NCBI RefSeq assembly: GCF_017814435.1
Contig: NZ_JAGJCB010000009.1
Location: forward strand, 1-64,000
Direction of reading: 5' to 3'
Length of the DNA: 64,000 bases
Source: Mariniflexile gromovii
GTDB taxonomy: Bacteria; Bacteroidota; Bacteroidia; Flavobacteriales; Flavobacteriaceae
Under the pieces are notes generated by a model. That model was not told where the DNA came from. It did no database searches and was given only the letters and a program-made list of their open reading frames with translations. Each line of letters opens with the position of its first letter. Within the stretch, counting starts at the first letter, position 1. A program made the translations under genes and the position numbers. Positions 1 through 8,583 of the stretch are shown here, one piece after another.

Positions 1-82
1 CTTGAACAACCTGAAGCTTAAAAGAAATCGAATAATCTTTTTGAGTACGCTTTACATACCCACTGTTTTCTGGTGTTTTCAT
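1..82 (-). CDS. IS3-family transposase OrfA, N-terminal fragment (runs off the window)
   Basis: Translation of the complement from the ATG at 82-80 gives 27 codons with no stop. They include the motifs YVKRTQKDYS and FKLQVVQ. This basic start followed by FKLQVV is what I know from OrfA proteins of Bacteroidota IS3-family elements, where it precedes the helix-turn-helix that binds the terminal repeats. Only the start is present, so the helix-turn-helix and the OrfB DDE domain cannot be checked. The call rests on residue similarity recalled from the family, not on a search. Confidence 0.6.
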   Translation of the reverse strand, partial: MKTPENSGYVKRTQKDYSISFKLQVVQ

Positions 83-123
83 TACACTAAGGTTTGAGTG
101 TATCGCTATTGCAGGACGGGACA
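1..123 (-). mobile_element. End of an IS3-family-like insertion sequence (cut by window edge)
   Basis: A leftward reading frame whose first residues resemble IS3-family OrfA starts at position 82 and runs off the left edge. Read leftward from 123, the sequence begins TGTCCCGTCCTGCAATAGCG, which has the TG start expected of an IS3-type terminal inverted repeat and lies about 40 bp before the OrfA start, a normal distance. The other end and the target duplication are outside the window, so the boundary at 123 is an inference. If right, the IS sits 12 bp beyond the stop codon of the LacI-family gene and does not interrupt it. Confidence 0.55.
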
Positions 124-134
124 TCAAAACAAGG

Positions 135-1172
135 TTATTTAGCCAATACACTCGATTTTAATGATGATTTTCTAATCATTAATTCGGGGGTTAAAACAAC
201 CTGCCTTTCAGATTTTATTTTTTTACTGTTACCTACTTCTTCTAAAAATACTTGCGCCGCAATTCTACCCATTTCTACCGGTGATTGATCCACTGAAGTT
301 ATTGAAAGTTCCATAAAACGGGTAAAAGGTTCATTTGCAAAACCAACAACACAAAACTCTTCAGGGATATTTATTCCACGCGATTTAATTTCTTGTATAG
401 CTCCTAATGCCACAAAGTCACTTGATGAAAATATAGCATCTGGTGGTTCTGGCATGTCTAATAGAATTTTTGTTGATTTTCTGCCTTCATCAACTTTACT
501 CATGGTTTCTATAACTAAACTTTCATCAAACTCCAAACCATTATCAATTATGGCTTGCTTATACCCTAAATACCTTTTTTCAAAAATTTCAATTTTTCTG
601 TTATTTGATAAGTGCGCTATTCGTTTACATCCTTGGTTAATTAAATGCTGTGTTGCTTGATAACCGCCTTTAAAATCATCTATCGTTACAGAACTAACTC
701 CAGGAATTTTCTCCTTTCTATCAAAAAAGATTAAAGGCACATTTTTTTTAAGTAACTGGTCAAAATTTCGAGTTTCTTCTGGTCCAGAATTAGAAATAGA
801 CATTAAAATTCCATCTACCTGAGCATTTAGAAGCGAATTGATATTTTCAATTTCCACACTCTTTTGGTCATGGGTTTGGCAAATAATAACATGATATCCT
901 TGTGGGTACAATTCATCTTCAACGCCACGAATTACCGACGCAAAAAAGTTACTATCTATACGAGGTACTATAACGCCAACGTTAAAACTTTTGCCGCTTT
1001 TTAATGCTAAAGCCAGTTTGTTTTGCTCATAGTTCATTTCTTTAGCCGTATCATTGACTAATTGACGCGTAGCTTCACTTATTTTTGGGTTTCCATTTAA
1101 TGCTCTAGACACCGTGGCAGCTGTTATATTAAGCTTTTCTGCTATGTCGTAAATGGTTGTTTTCTTGCTCAT
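135..1172 (-). CDS. LacI/GalR-family transcriptional regulator of the pectin locus
   Basis: A 345-residue protein of normal LacI-family length. Residues about 4-25 form the DNA-binding helix-turn-helix (TIYDIAEKLNITAATVSRAL), followed by a hinge and a periplasmic-binding-protein-like sensor domain from about residue 62 (VGVIVPRIDSNFF) to about 335. It lies at the end of the pectin gene run, on the same strand as the esterase but 146 bp downstream of it, so it probably has its own promoter. Palindromes TGTAATCGATTACA before the other transcription units have the shape of LacI-family operators and are its likely targets. The effector is probably a pectin breakdown product, but this is inferred only from context. 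Confidence 0.9.
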   Translation of the reverse strand: MSKKTTIYDIAEKLNITAATVSRALNGNPKISEATRQLVNDTAKEMNYEQNKLALALKSGKSFNVGVIVPRIDSNFFASVIRGVEDELYPQGYHVIICQTHDQKSVEIENINSLLNAQVDGILMSISNSGPEETRNFDQLLKKNVPLIFFDRKEKIPGVSSVTIDDFKGGYQATQHLINQGCKRIAHLSNNRKIEIFEKRYLGYKQAIIDNGLEFDESLVIETMSKVDEGRKSTKILLDMPEPPDAIFSSSDFVALGAIQEIKSRGINIPEEFCVVGFANEPFTRFMELSITSVDQSPVEMGRIAAQVFLEEVGNSKKIKSERQVVLTPELMIRKSSLKSSVLAK

Positions 1173-1191
1173 AAATCAATTGGTTCTATTC

Positions 1192-1203
1192 TGTAAATTT
1201 ACA
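1192..1203. promoter_or_regulatory. Possible autoregulatory palindrome upstream of the LacI-family gene
   Basis: TGTAAATTTACA is a perfect 12-bp palindrome 20 bp upstream of the regulator's start codon. It keeps the TGTAA/TTACA half-sites of the 14-bp operator seen elsewhere in the locus, but its centre is AT instead of TCGA. It could be a weaker autoregulation site or chance in AT-rich DNA. Confidence 0.3.
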
Positions 1204-1318
1204 TTAAATCAAATATATAAATACAAATCTTAATTTTTAAACTTAACGCTAAACATTTGGCAATAGTTTACAATAATCATTTTCAATTAAACAAGTATCA
1301 TTTTTATTCAACAATTCT

Positions 1319-2266
1319 CTAATTTAATTTTAATACTTTATTTAAAAAATTTACAGTATAATCAAGTGTAGTTTCAAACCAGGGGTACACCAACCAAAAG
1401 GAATGAGGACTCTTGGAAATAGTGTGCACTTCATTATAAATTTGAAAACTATCCAAGATGGCTACCATATCATCTCTCCCAGCATGAAATCTTGGTTGGG
1501 CACTATTTATAAATAAAGTAGGTGGTGTATTTTCATTTACATACTCTAAAGGCGAAGCTTCTTTCCAATATTTATAATTTTCTTCTTTTGAACCATTAAG
1601 CCAAATACTTGCCATCTTTCCTTCTGATGAGGCTTCTGGATGAATAAAAGAGGTAATGCCATCAATGTTTATTATAGCCTGAACTTCATCTGAAATTTTA
1701 GCATCAGACTCATAAAGTGGTGAATTAGGGGTAACCCCAATTAGAGTTGCTAAATGCGCTCCAGCTGATGCGCCCAAAACAGCTATTTTATCTGGATTAA
1801 TATGATATTTTTTTGCATTTTTTCGCATCCAAACAATAGCATCTTTTAAATCGATAACCCCTGCTGGATATGGAGCTTCCAAACCTAACCTATAAGAAGC
1901 GGAAATACCAACATACCCATTTAAAGCTAAATATTGCGCCATTATCCGTTGGTTTTCTTTACTACCGGTAAGCCATCCGCCTCCATGAATTAGTAAAACG
2001 GCAGGAAAGCTTTTTGATTTTTTCTTTTTTGGTACATAAATATCTAAATTTAGTTTTCTGTCCCCTATTTCTTTATAAACAACATCTTCATGATAGTTAA
2101 TGTTTTTTGAAACCAAAGGTTTTATTGGCGTAACAAAAGGATAATTATTCTTTAATTTTTGATAGGTTGCTTCTATGGTGTACGGTGGAAATGTATGCGC
2201 ATCTTGTGCTGAAACCATGTATCCAGTAATAACAAGTAAACTGATTAAATTTAGCAGAAACCTCAT
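1319..2266 (-). CDS. Secreted alpha/beta-hydrolase esterase, probable pectin-decorating group esterase
   Basis: A 315-residue protein with a cleavable signal peptide (residues 1-20, ending VSAQ). The oxyanion-hole motif LLIHGGGW is near residue 92 and the nucleophile motif GASAGA near residue 166. Both are typical of the BD-FAE/acetyl-xylan-esterase-like carboxylesterases (esterase/lipase family) that remove acetyl, feruloyl or similar groups from polysaccharides. A catalytic His is plausible at SPHSFW near the C-terminus. It sits 7 bp after the CE12 gene in the leftward operon, so a role in de-esterifying pectin or rhamnogalacturonan in the periplasm is likely. The exact acyl group cannot be told from sequence. 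Confidence 0.8.
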   Translation of the reverse strand: MRFLLNLISLLVITGYMVSAQDAHTFPPYTIEATYQKLKNNYPFVTPIKPLVSKNINYHEDVVYKEIGDRKLNLDIYVPKKKKSKSFPAVLLIHGGGWLTGSKENQRIMAQYLALNGYVGISASYRLGLEAPYPAGVIDLKDAIVWMRKNAKKYHINPDKIAVLGASAGAHLATLIGVTPNSPLYESDAKISDEVQAIINIDGITSFIHPEASSEGKMASIWLNGSKEENYKYWKEASPLEYVNENTPPTLFINSAQPRFHAGRDDMVAILDSFQIYNEVHTISKSPHSFWLVYPWFETTLDYTVNFLNKVLKLN

Positions 2267-2273
2267 TTATCCA

Positions 2274-3083
2274 TTAATTAATTTCTAATTCCGCACTTAA
2301 TTCTTGCATCCCTTCAAATACTAATCTCGCCACCTCAGCAGCGCCTTTTGGCTGAAAGTGTGTATTATCTTTTAATCCTTTTGGATATGCTTCATAAATA
2401 CCTTCAGGAAGATTCATAAAATAATTATTTGACACGAAGTCTTCACCCATTTTAGTAAAGAAATCCATAGATTTCTGATTTAAATCTATAAGCATAACAT
2501 TTAGTTCATTTGTTAAATCTTTTGAGGCTTCGTGATATTCCGCATGTCCATTTAGTAATTTTCCATCTTTCCAAGGATAATTTCTGGTTACAGGCGTTAA
2601 AATGATTGGAATTGCTCCCTGTTCTCTTGTCTGGCTCACAAATAATCTTAAAAACTCTTTATAGCCTTCAACATCAACATAGCGTTCTGCTTTTGTTTTT
2701 GATGCATCATTATGCCCAAATTGCATGATGACGATATCATCCTTTTTAAGATTCTCAAAAACATTTCTCCATCTTCCCTCTTGAAAAAAGGTACGAGTAC
2801 TGCGCCCTCCTCTAGCTCTGTCATCCACAAAAACACTATCGGTTTTAACGAGGTTTTTTAATTTGCTTAAACTATCTGAAACCATAAATTGCTGAAAAAC
2901 TTGTCCCCAGCCAGTCATTGGAAACCTTGTTTTCATGTAATCTTTACCTTCTTCATAATTGTTTGAATAATCGGCCATCGTGGAATCACCTATCAAATAT
3001 ATTGTAGTGACTAACTGCTTTTTGGTTTGAGCCCCTAAAAGTGTGACCAACAAACAAATGCTTATAAAAGAACAGAATTTCAT
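2274..3083 (-). CDS. CE12 rhamnogalacturonan acetylesterase (SGNH/GDSL hydrolase)
   Basis: A 269-residue exported SGNH hydrolase. The signal peptide ends near residue 18 (LLGAQ). All four SGNH blocks are visible: block I LIGDSTMADY with the catalytic Ser, the Gly block GGRSTRTF, the Asn block FGHNDASK, and the C-terminal Asp-His pair in DNTHFQPKGA. This pattern matches CE12 enzymes that remove O-acetyl groups from rhamnogalacturonan I. It lies 10 bp from the GH105 gene, which fits stepwise trimming of acetylated rhamnogalacturonan oligomers in the periplasm. A second CE12 gene lies at 22806-23537; the two are clearly divergent, so they may prefer different acetyl positions. Confidence 0.9.
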   Translation of the reverse strand: MKFCSFISICLLVTLLGAQTKKQLVTTIYLIGDSTMADYSNNYEEGKDYMKTRFPMTGWGQVFQQFMVSDSLSKLKNLVKTDSVFVDDRARGGRSTRTFFQEGRWRNVFENLKKDDIVIMQFGHNDASKTKAERYVDVEGYKEFLRLFVSQTREQGAIPIILTPVTRNYPWKDGKLLNGHAEYHEASKDLTNELNVMLIDLNQKSMDFFTKMGEDFVSNNYFMNLPEGIYEAYPKGLKDNTHFQPKGAAEVARLVFEGMQELSAELEIN

Positions 3084-3093
3084 TAAAATTTAC

Positions 3094-4338
3094 TTATTTG
3101 TTCAATTCTAAACTTGCTAATATAAAAGGTCCCGTTCCTTTAGGATCGTTAGATCGGATAGGTTCATTTATATAATATTCATAAGAACCATCTCTATATG
3201 GATTTCCACCCAAACCTGCAACTGCACAACATTTATTAAGGTTTACAACACCGTTTTCTTCAACAGATACTAAATTATCTAGAAGACCAGTATATGCTTT
3301 ATTTGCAACGTCTAAATATTTTTCAGGCAGATAGCCTTTATGAACACCTTTAGCTAAAGTGTAAGTAAACATAGATGTACCTGTAGCTTCTAAATAATTA
3401 CCTTCTCTATTTCCTTGATCTAATACTTGCCACCATAAGCCTGTTTTATCTTGAACTTTAGTAATTGCTTCAGCATATTGATTTAAATATTTGATGATTT
3501 TTTCACGACCTGGGTGATTCTCAGGTAAAAAATCCAACACATCTACCATAGCCATTCCGTACCATCCCATACCTCTTGACCAAAAATGTTGAGAGTTCCC
3601 TGTTTCTTTATTAGCCCATTTTTGCTCTTTACTTTCATCCCAACCATGGAAAAGCAAACCTGTTTTCTCATCTTTGCTGTGTTTCTGTATTAAATCTAAT
3701 TGCAATACAACATCGTTATAAACTTTTTCGGCTTTGGTAGCGTCTTTGATATAATCTCTAGCATAACGGGCATGGAAAGGTTCAGCCATATACAAACCAT
3801 CTAGCCACATTTGGTTAGGATAGATTTTTTTATGCCAATAACCGCCATCCGATGTTTTTGGTTGAGATTCCAACTGAGCATTTAAAGTTTCCATGGCCTT
3901 TAAAAAACGTGCTTCTTTAGTTTTTGGATATAAAAACAATAACACATCTCCAGACTTAATCATGTCTAGGTTTTGATTTGATAACTTATATGTTCCAATG
4001 TTACCAGTACTATCTATCAAAGTGTTAGCATAATCATAAATATAATCGTAATATTTTTGATTGTTTGTTTGTTCGTAAACCCTTACACATGCACTTAATA
4101 CTAAACCTGGTGTATAGGTCCAACGAGGTTTATCTGAAAAATCAAGTTTTGTTGCCTCAGGAAAACGTTCAATTTCCGAAAGCATCATACGTTCAGACCA
4201 TTTTAGGTTTTCTGGAATAATTTTTTCTATAGTATTAGTATCAACTACTTTTTCATTTTCTTTAGCATTTTTACAAGCTGTAGTCAAAAAAAGTAAAGCT
4301 ATAACAAATGGTAATGTTTGTTTTATAGAATTTTTCAT
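3094..4338 (-). CDS. GH105 unsaturated (rhamno)galacturonyl hydrolase, lipoprotein
   Basis: A 414-residue lipoprotein (lipobox LTTAC near residue 22) with an (alpha/alpha)6-barrel of the GH88/GH105 class. The region MWLDGLYMAEPF near residue 178 carries the conserved Asp of the family, and RGMGWYGMAMVDV matches the next active-site helix. GH105 enzymes release the 4,5-unsaturated galacturonate left at the non-reducing end after lyase cleavage, which suits a locus with PL1 and PL10 lyases. It sits in the middle of a tightly packed operon (7 bp from DUF4861, 10 bp from CE12). The lipoprotein signal places it in the periplasm or at a membrane face. Confidence 0.9.
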   Translation of the reverse strand: MKNSIKQTLPFVIALLFLTTACKNAKENEKVVDTNTIEKIIPENLKWSERMMLSEIERFPEATKLDFSDKPRWTYTPGLVLSACVRVYEQTNNQKYYDYIYDYANTLIDSTGNIGTYKLSNQNLDMIKSGDVLLFLYPKTKEARFLKAMETLNAQLESQPKTSDGGYWHKKIYPNQMWLDGLYMAEPFHARYARDYIKDATKAEKVYNDVVLQLDLIQKHSKDEKTGLLFHGWDESKEQKWANKETGNSQHFWSRGMGWYGMAMVDVLDFLPENHPGREKIIKYLNQYAEAITKVQDKTGLWWQVLDQGNREGNYLEATGTSMFTYTLAKGVHKGYLPEKYLDVANKAYTGLLDNLVSVEENGVVNLNKCCAVAGLGGNPYRDGSYEYYINEPIRSNDPKGTGPFILASLELNK

Positions 4339-4345
4339 TAAAATA

Positions 4346-5362
4346 TTATTTTAAAATGTTGGTTTTATCTAATACTTCTAACTTAGTATTTAAATCTTGA
4401 ATAAAAGCTTCTTGGGTTTTAATACCATTTGGTTCTTGTTCCCAAGCACCCAAAAAATAGTATGTTATAGTTTTGATTGTTGGTTTAAAAATTACTAAGT
4501 GGTCATCAGTTCCTGTTTTTTGTTCAGCTACTTCATCAAGATTGTAAAACAGCGCCATTCCTAAATTATCCGGAGGCGTTACTAATGTTTGCTTTCCATA
4601 AGTCGCAATGTATGCCCATTGTGAACCTTCTTTTTTTATCAATGGGATTTCCTTAAACTTAACTACACCTGTGCAAATACCCGTAATTTCTTTTGATGGC
4701 ATTAGTGATGCTTTGGTATATCTATCTTGAGGATAAATAGTTAGTTTTGTGTTTAAATCGATGATTTCGTTTCCAGATTTCCAACCTTGATAATGAATGT
4801 TCACAGATGAATCATTATCTGTATTATCAATTATAGCAAAGGTATTTTTTACACTTTGAAAGTGAACCACAGTATCTGCTACTATACGTCCATAACTCCC
4901 AATTCCCATAGATTTTCCTGCTTTTAGAATATCTTGCCCCCAATCAGCAGGTTCGTGATACGAATCAAATCCATCCTGCCCAACATAAGGAAGCACCAAA
5001 GAATCTACTTTTTTTCCAAAAATATCTATGGCGTTTCTCCAATCTAAATATAAACGGTAACCGATTTTGCTATTTTCCCAACCAGGTCCTTCGTAACGTA
5101 AAAACCAAGAATGATCGGTATGTTCAGCAGGCACTTGAAGTGAATCTACATTTTTAAAAGATGTACCAGAATTATATTCTTTATGCCCTCTTGAACCATC
5201 AACCCATTCTCCTCCTTCTGCAATAGAAATTTCAGCATAGGTTTTTGGAGCTATTCTTGCCCCAGCATTATCATTTAATGTGATATTAACACTATCAGTT
5301 TTTTTTCCTTTACAAGAAAAAAGAGTAAAAACAAATAGGGATATTATGGCTATATTTTTCAT
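4346..5362 (-). CDS. DUF4861-family lipoprotein, pectin-locus protein
   Basis: A 338-residue lipoprotein (lipobox LFSC near residue 17). It resembles the DUF4861 family often found in Bacteroidota pectin and ulvan-type loci beside GH105 and GH28 genes. The protein is mostly beta-strand, with WFLRYEGPGWENSKIGYRLY and a later TYYFLGAWEQ region typical of the family. Its biochemical function is not established as far as I know; a glycosidase or sugar-binding role has been suggested by context only. Genes on both sides are 7 and 16 bp away, so it is almost certainly co-transcribed with GH28 and GH105. Confidence 0.75.
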   Translation of the reverse strand: MKNIAIISLFVFTLFSCKGKKTDSVNITLNDNAGARIAPKTYAEISIAEGGEWVDGSRGHKEYNSGTSFKNVDSLQVPAEHTDHSWFLRYEGPGWENSKIGYRLYLDWRNAIDIFGKKVDSLVLPYVGQDGFDSYHEPADWGQDILKAGKSMGIGSYGRIVADTVVHFQSVKNTFAIIDNTDNDSSVNIHYQGWKSGNEIIDLNTKLTIYPQDRYTKASLMPSKEITGICTGVVKFKEIPLIKKEGSQWAYIATYGKQTLVTPPDNLGMALFYNLDEVAEQKTGTDDHLVIFKPTIKTITYYFLGAWEQEPNGIKTQEAFIQDLNTKLEVLDKTNILK

Positions 5363-5378
5363 AATATACTTTTACTTT

Positions 5379-6809
5379 TTAATTATATTCTTTACCGTTT
5401 ATTGTGGTGTTTTTAAACACAATAGGTTCTGAATTTTCTACAGATAAGTCTGATTCTGCATTTTTAATATGAACGTTGGTTAGAGTAACATTTTTAACGA
5501 AACTTTGCGGTCTTCCTTTTATAAGCACACCATATTTACCACCATTTTCTACAGTAATATCTTGTAAGTGGATGTTTTTAACTACGGGCATAAAATCGCC
5601 TTCTTGTGGGCCATAAATAGCATAAAATAAATTAATTTTTAACACAGCTTCTTTAACTTGCCCTACTTCAATGTTTTTTACATAAACGTTTTCTACAAAA
5701 CCACCTCTTAATGTGTTCGTTTTTATTCGGATAGCACGTTCTAACTCAGGGCTATTCATTTTACAATTTCTAACATATACATTTCTAACACCTGCAGAAA
5801 TTTCGCTGCCCATAACTACACCTCCATGGCCGTCTTTCATATCGCAATTTTCAACAACAATATTCTCACTTGGGATATTTACAACGCGACCATCGTTGTT
5901 TCTACCAGACTTGATAGCAATACAATCATCACCTGTATCGAAAACACATTTGTTTATATGTACATTTTTCGAATATTCAGGGTCACAACCATCGTTATTG
6001 GGACCATGGCTTTTTACTGTAACACCTTCTACCCTAACATAGTTACATTTTATGGGATGTATAACCCAAAATGGTGCATTGGTAAACGTAACACCTTGTA
6101 TCAATACATTTTCACAATCAAAGGGTTGCATAAACGAAGGGCGTAATTGATAACCTTCACCAAAAATACGTTCTGAAATGGGTGTATTGTTTTCAGACAT
6201 GGTCCATAAACGTGGCAAGTTATGGTCATCTTTTTGCTGAGACGTACCTTTTACATATCCATATTCTTCTTTACTGCACCAAGGCCACCAATTGGTATTA
6301 CTAGCTTGACCGTTAAAAATTCCTTTGCCCGTTACAGCTATGTTTTTTTGCTTATAAGCATATATTAATGGGGAATAATTCATTAATTCCTGACCTTCAT
6401 ACGATGTATGTACCACTGGTAAATAATCTTTTGTTTCGGTTGAAAAAAGAACTTCAGCCCCTTCTTCCAAATGAAGATTAATATTGCTTTTTAAGTGTAT
6501 GGGGCCGGTTAAAAAACGACCCGAAGGGATGAGAACTTTACCTCCTCCGGCATCATGGCATGCAGCAATGGTTTTCTTTATAGCTTCACTATTATTAGTT
6601 ACCCCATCTGAAATGGCACCAAAATCAACAATATTAAACGTGTTATTGGGGAATTTAATATACTCTATTGAACTTATAATTTTTTCAGCCTCATCAAAAA
6701 CATCTGTTTCTTTTACTGAATTATCCTTTGTTTTACAAGCACTTAAAAGAATAGCGACCAATGAAAAGCAAATTAAAGAATATACCGAATAGGCCTTGTG
6801 TATTTTCAT
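5379..6809 (-). CDS. GH28 polygalacturonase, lipoprotein
   Basis: A 476-residue right-handed beta-helix enzyme with a lipobox (LLSAC near residue 25). The GH28 signature residues are all present: NNDGCD (N-x-D), DTGDDCIAIKSG (Asp-Asp pair), GHGGVVMGSE (Gly-His-Gly) and RIKT (Arg-x-Lys). It hydrolyses alpha-1,4-galacturonan, probably as an exo-acting or oligomer-specific enzyme in the periplasm. It is the first gene after the hairpin at 6866-6898 that ends the SusC-SusD-surface-protein segment, so it and the genes after it may be expressed at a lower level or from an extra promoter in the 118-bp gap. Confidence 0.93.
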   Translation of the reverse strand: MKIHKAYSVYSLICFSLVAILLSACKTKDNSVKETDVFDEAEKIISSIEYIKFPNNTFNIVDFGAISDGVTNNSEAIKKTIAACHDAGGGKVLIPSGRFLTGPIHLKSNINLHLEEGAEVLFSTETKDYLPVVHTSYEGQELMNYSPLIYAYKQKNIAVTGKGIFNGQASNTNWWPWCSKEEYGYVKGTSQQKDDHNLPRLWTMSENNTPISERIFGEGYQLRPSFMQPFDCENVLIQGVTFTNAPFWVIHPIKCNYVRVEGVTVKSHGPNNDGCDPEYSKNVHINKCVFDTGDDCIAIKSGRNNDGRVVNIPSENIVVENCDMKDGHGGVVMGSEISAGVRNVYVRNCKMNSPELERAIRIKTNTLRGGFVENVYVKNIEVGQVKEAVLKINLFYAIYGPQEGDFMPVVKNIHLQDITVENGGKYGVLIKGRPQSFVKNVTLTNVHIKNAESDLSVENSEPIVFKNTTINGKEYN

Positions 6810-6865
6810 GTGTTTAATATTATTTTGATGACAATTTATTGAAAATTTATTTTTAAGATTATATC

Positions 6866-6898
6866 AAAAGAGGTATGCAAAAACCACATACCTCTTTT
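6866..6898 (-). terminator. Strong hairpin between the surface-binding gene and GH28
   Basis: Arms AAAAGAGGTATG (6866-6877) and CATACCTCTTTT (6887-6898) pair perfectly over 12 bp around a 9-nt loop. It sits 30 bp downstream of the stop of the DUF5123-type gene on the minus strand. It may be an intrinsic terminator or an RNA-stabilising structure that partly separates SusCD-binding-protein mRNA from the downstream enzyme genes. Confidence 0.7.
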
Positions 6899-6927
6899 AA
6901 TTATTATAAACTATGTATGTGTAACAA

Positions 6928-8466
6928 TTATAGTCTCCAACGTGGATCTCCTATGTTTTTGTCTTTTAAAGTTTGGTTTGAAATGGTGAAATTTCCACCA
7001 GCAGCATTTGTAAAGCCAGGATCTAACGTTGTATATGTTGTTGTGGCATCAAACTTAGTATTCGTGGTATGAAGCCCAAGTGTATTGAAATAATTATTAT
7101 TTAAAAACGTTGGATCTGAAGTTGAACTTTGATTTGAATAAATAGCATCGGTTTGTGCAAATAAATTATTACGTACTGTAATTGCATTAGCATTGAAACG
7201 GATGTATAAAATTCTATCTGCTGTGTTGCAAACACCATACAAAGTACAATTTTCTAACAGCACATTTACTGTGGCATTCCCATTTGAAGTACCTGCAGCA
7301 TCAATTCTAAAAAAGTCTCTAGCTGGTGCGCAATTGTTAAATGTACTGGTTTTAACTGTAATGTTTAAAGCATCTGAATTTCTAAAATCTATAAAATCAC
7401 CACCGTTTGTTAAAACATTGGTTACAACACAGTCTTCAACAGTAACAGATTGTACAATAGCATCGGCAACATTACCAGCTATAAAAGAACGATCGTAGTC
7501 GTGAATGTTACAACCGCTAACCAACAATGAACTATAGTTACCTGCAGCACTGAAGCGAACAACATCAATAAGTGTTGAAGGCGTATCTCCAGTTAAATTT
7601 AAGTCGATAAGACTAACATTGGCTGCTCCTGCAACAATTGAAAAACTAACTTTTAACATTGGTTTAAAATCTCTTCTTAAGCCTTGGATAGTAATTGATT
7701 TATCTAAGGTTATTGTTCCAGTTTGAGAAGTGTAATCACCTTGTTCCAATAACAAGATGTCACCCGATTGTGCATTGGCAATCATTTGAAATAAATCATC
7801 CGTAGGTAATACCAATGTATTATTGCCTACATCAATTCCGGTGGTAAATGCCGCTGTACCTCTAATTTTCGCATTATTGAATAACTTGGCAGTATATCCG
7901 GTTTCCCCCGTTAATCCTGTTACCGTGGCAACCCCATTTATTTTTTCTTGAGAAGTAATAACATGTGTTATATCGCCTGGTTGAATAACGAGTTGAGTTA
8001 CACTACTGTTTGCCACCCATCTAAAAGTAACTTGTGTTGCCCCTACATCGCCAGGTTCAAATGGCAACATGATTTGTTCCGTTAAGGTCGTGGCGGTACC
8101 AATAGCCCAGGTAGAATCTTCTAAGCCAATTGAGCTTACAGCTTTAACTCTAATAGAATAAACCGTTTCTCCCTCTAAAGCAACCTGAATTGGTAATTGA
8201 GTTGGAGCCACATCTACTGATTTAAATATAGTCGTGAAATTTGGATCGTCTGCACTAAATTCAACTACATACTTAGATACATTTGGGCGAACGGTCCAAT
8301 TTAGTTCTACAGTAGTTTGATTTCTAATATTGGCAGTTAAAGCCACAGGAGCAAAAGCCCTGTTCACATCTAGATCATTAATCACCTCTTCATCATAACC
8401 ACAACTAGTCATGGCATATGTAAGACATAGTATGAATAATACTTTTAATATATATTTTGTTTTCAT
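6928..8466 (-). CDS. DUF4957/DUF5123-type surface lipoprotein with fibronectin-like domains (probable pectin-binding protein)
   Basis: A 512-residue lipoprotein (lipobox MTSC near residue 21). Two fibronectin type III-like domains occupy about residues 35-215 (for example VELNWTVRPNVSKYVVEF). They are followed by a beta-helix-like region of about 270 residues (ITLDKSITIQGLRRDFKP onwards) of the DUF4957/DUF5123 type. Such proteins follow susD in Bacteroidota pectin loci and are thought to be surface glycan-binding proteins, though the beta-helix could also carry lyase-like activity. No lyase catalytic Arg or Lys can be assigned. It is the third gene of the SusC-SusD operon and ends just before a strong hairpin. 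Confidence 0.75.
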   Translation of the reverse strand: MKTKYILKVLFILCLTYAMTSCGYDEEVINDLDVNRAFAPVALTANIRNQTTVELNWTVRPNVSKYVVEFSADDPNFTTIFKSVDVAPTQLPIQVALEGETVYSIRVKAVSSIGLEDSTWAIGTATTLTEQIMLPFEPGDVGATQVTFRWVANSSVTQLVIQPGDITHVITSQEKINGVATVTGLTGETGYTAKLFNNAKIRGTAAFTTGIDVGNNTLVLPTDDLFQMIANAQSGDILLLEQGDYTSQTGTITLDKSITIQGLRRDFKPMLKVSFSIVAGAANVSLIDLNLTGDTPSTLIDVVRFSAAGNYSSLLVSGCNIHDYDRSFIAGNVADAIVQSVTVEDCVVTNVLTNGGDFIDFRNSDALNITVKTSTFNNCAPARDFFRIDAAGTSNGNATVNVLLENCTLYGVCNTADRILYIRFNANAITVRNNLFAQTDAIYSNQSSTSDPTFLNNNYFNTLGLHTTNTKFDATTTYTTLDPGFTNAAGGNFTISNQTLKDKNIGDPRWRL

Positions 8467-8583
8467 ATGTAAATATTTATTGTTTTTGAATGGTTTTATG
8501 CAATTTGTATGTCTTTGTTAGTGTTTGCCGCCATTTTTGGAACATACTCATTTCATAATCATAATAACCAATTTTGTGAATCC

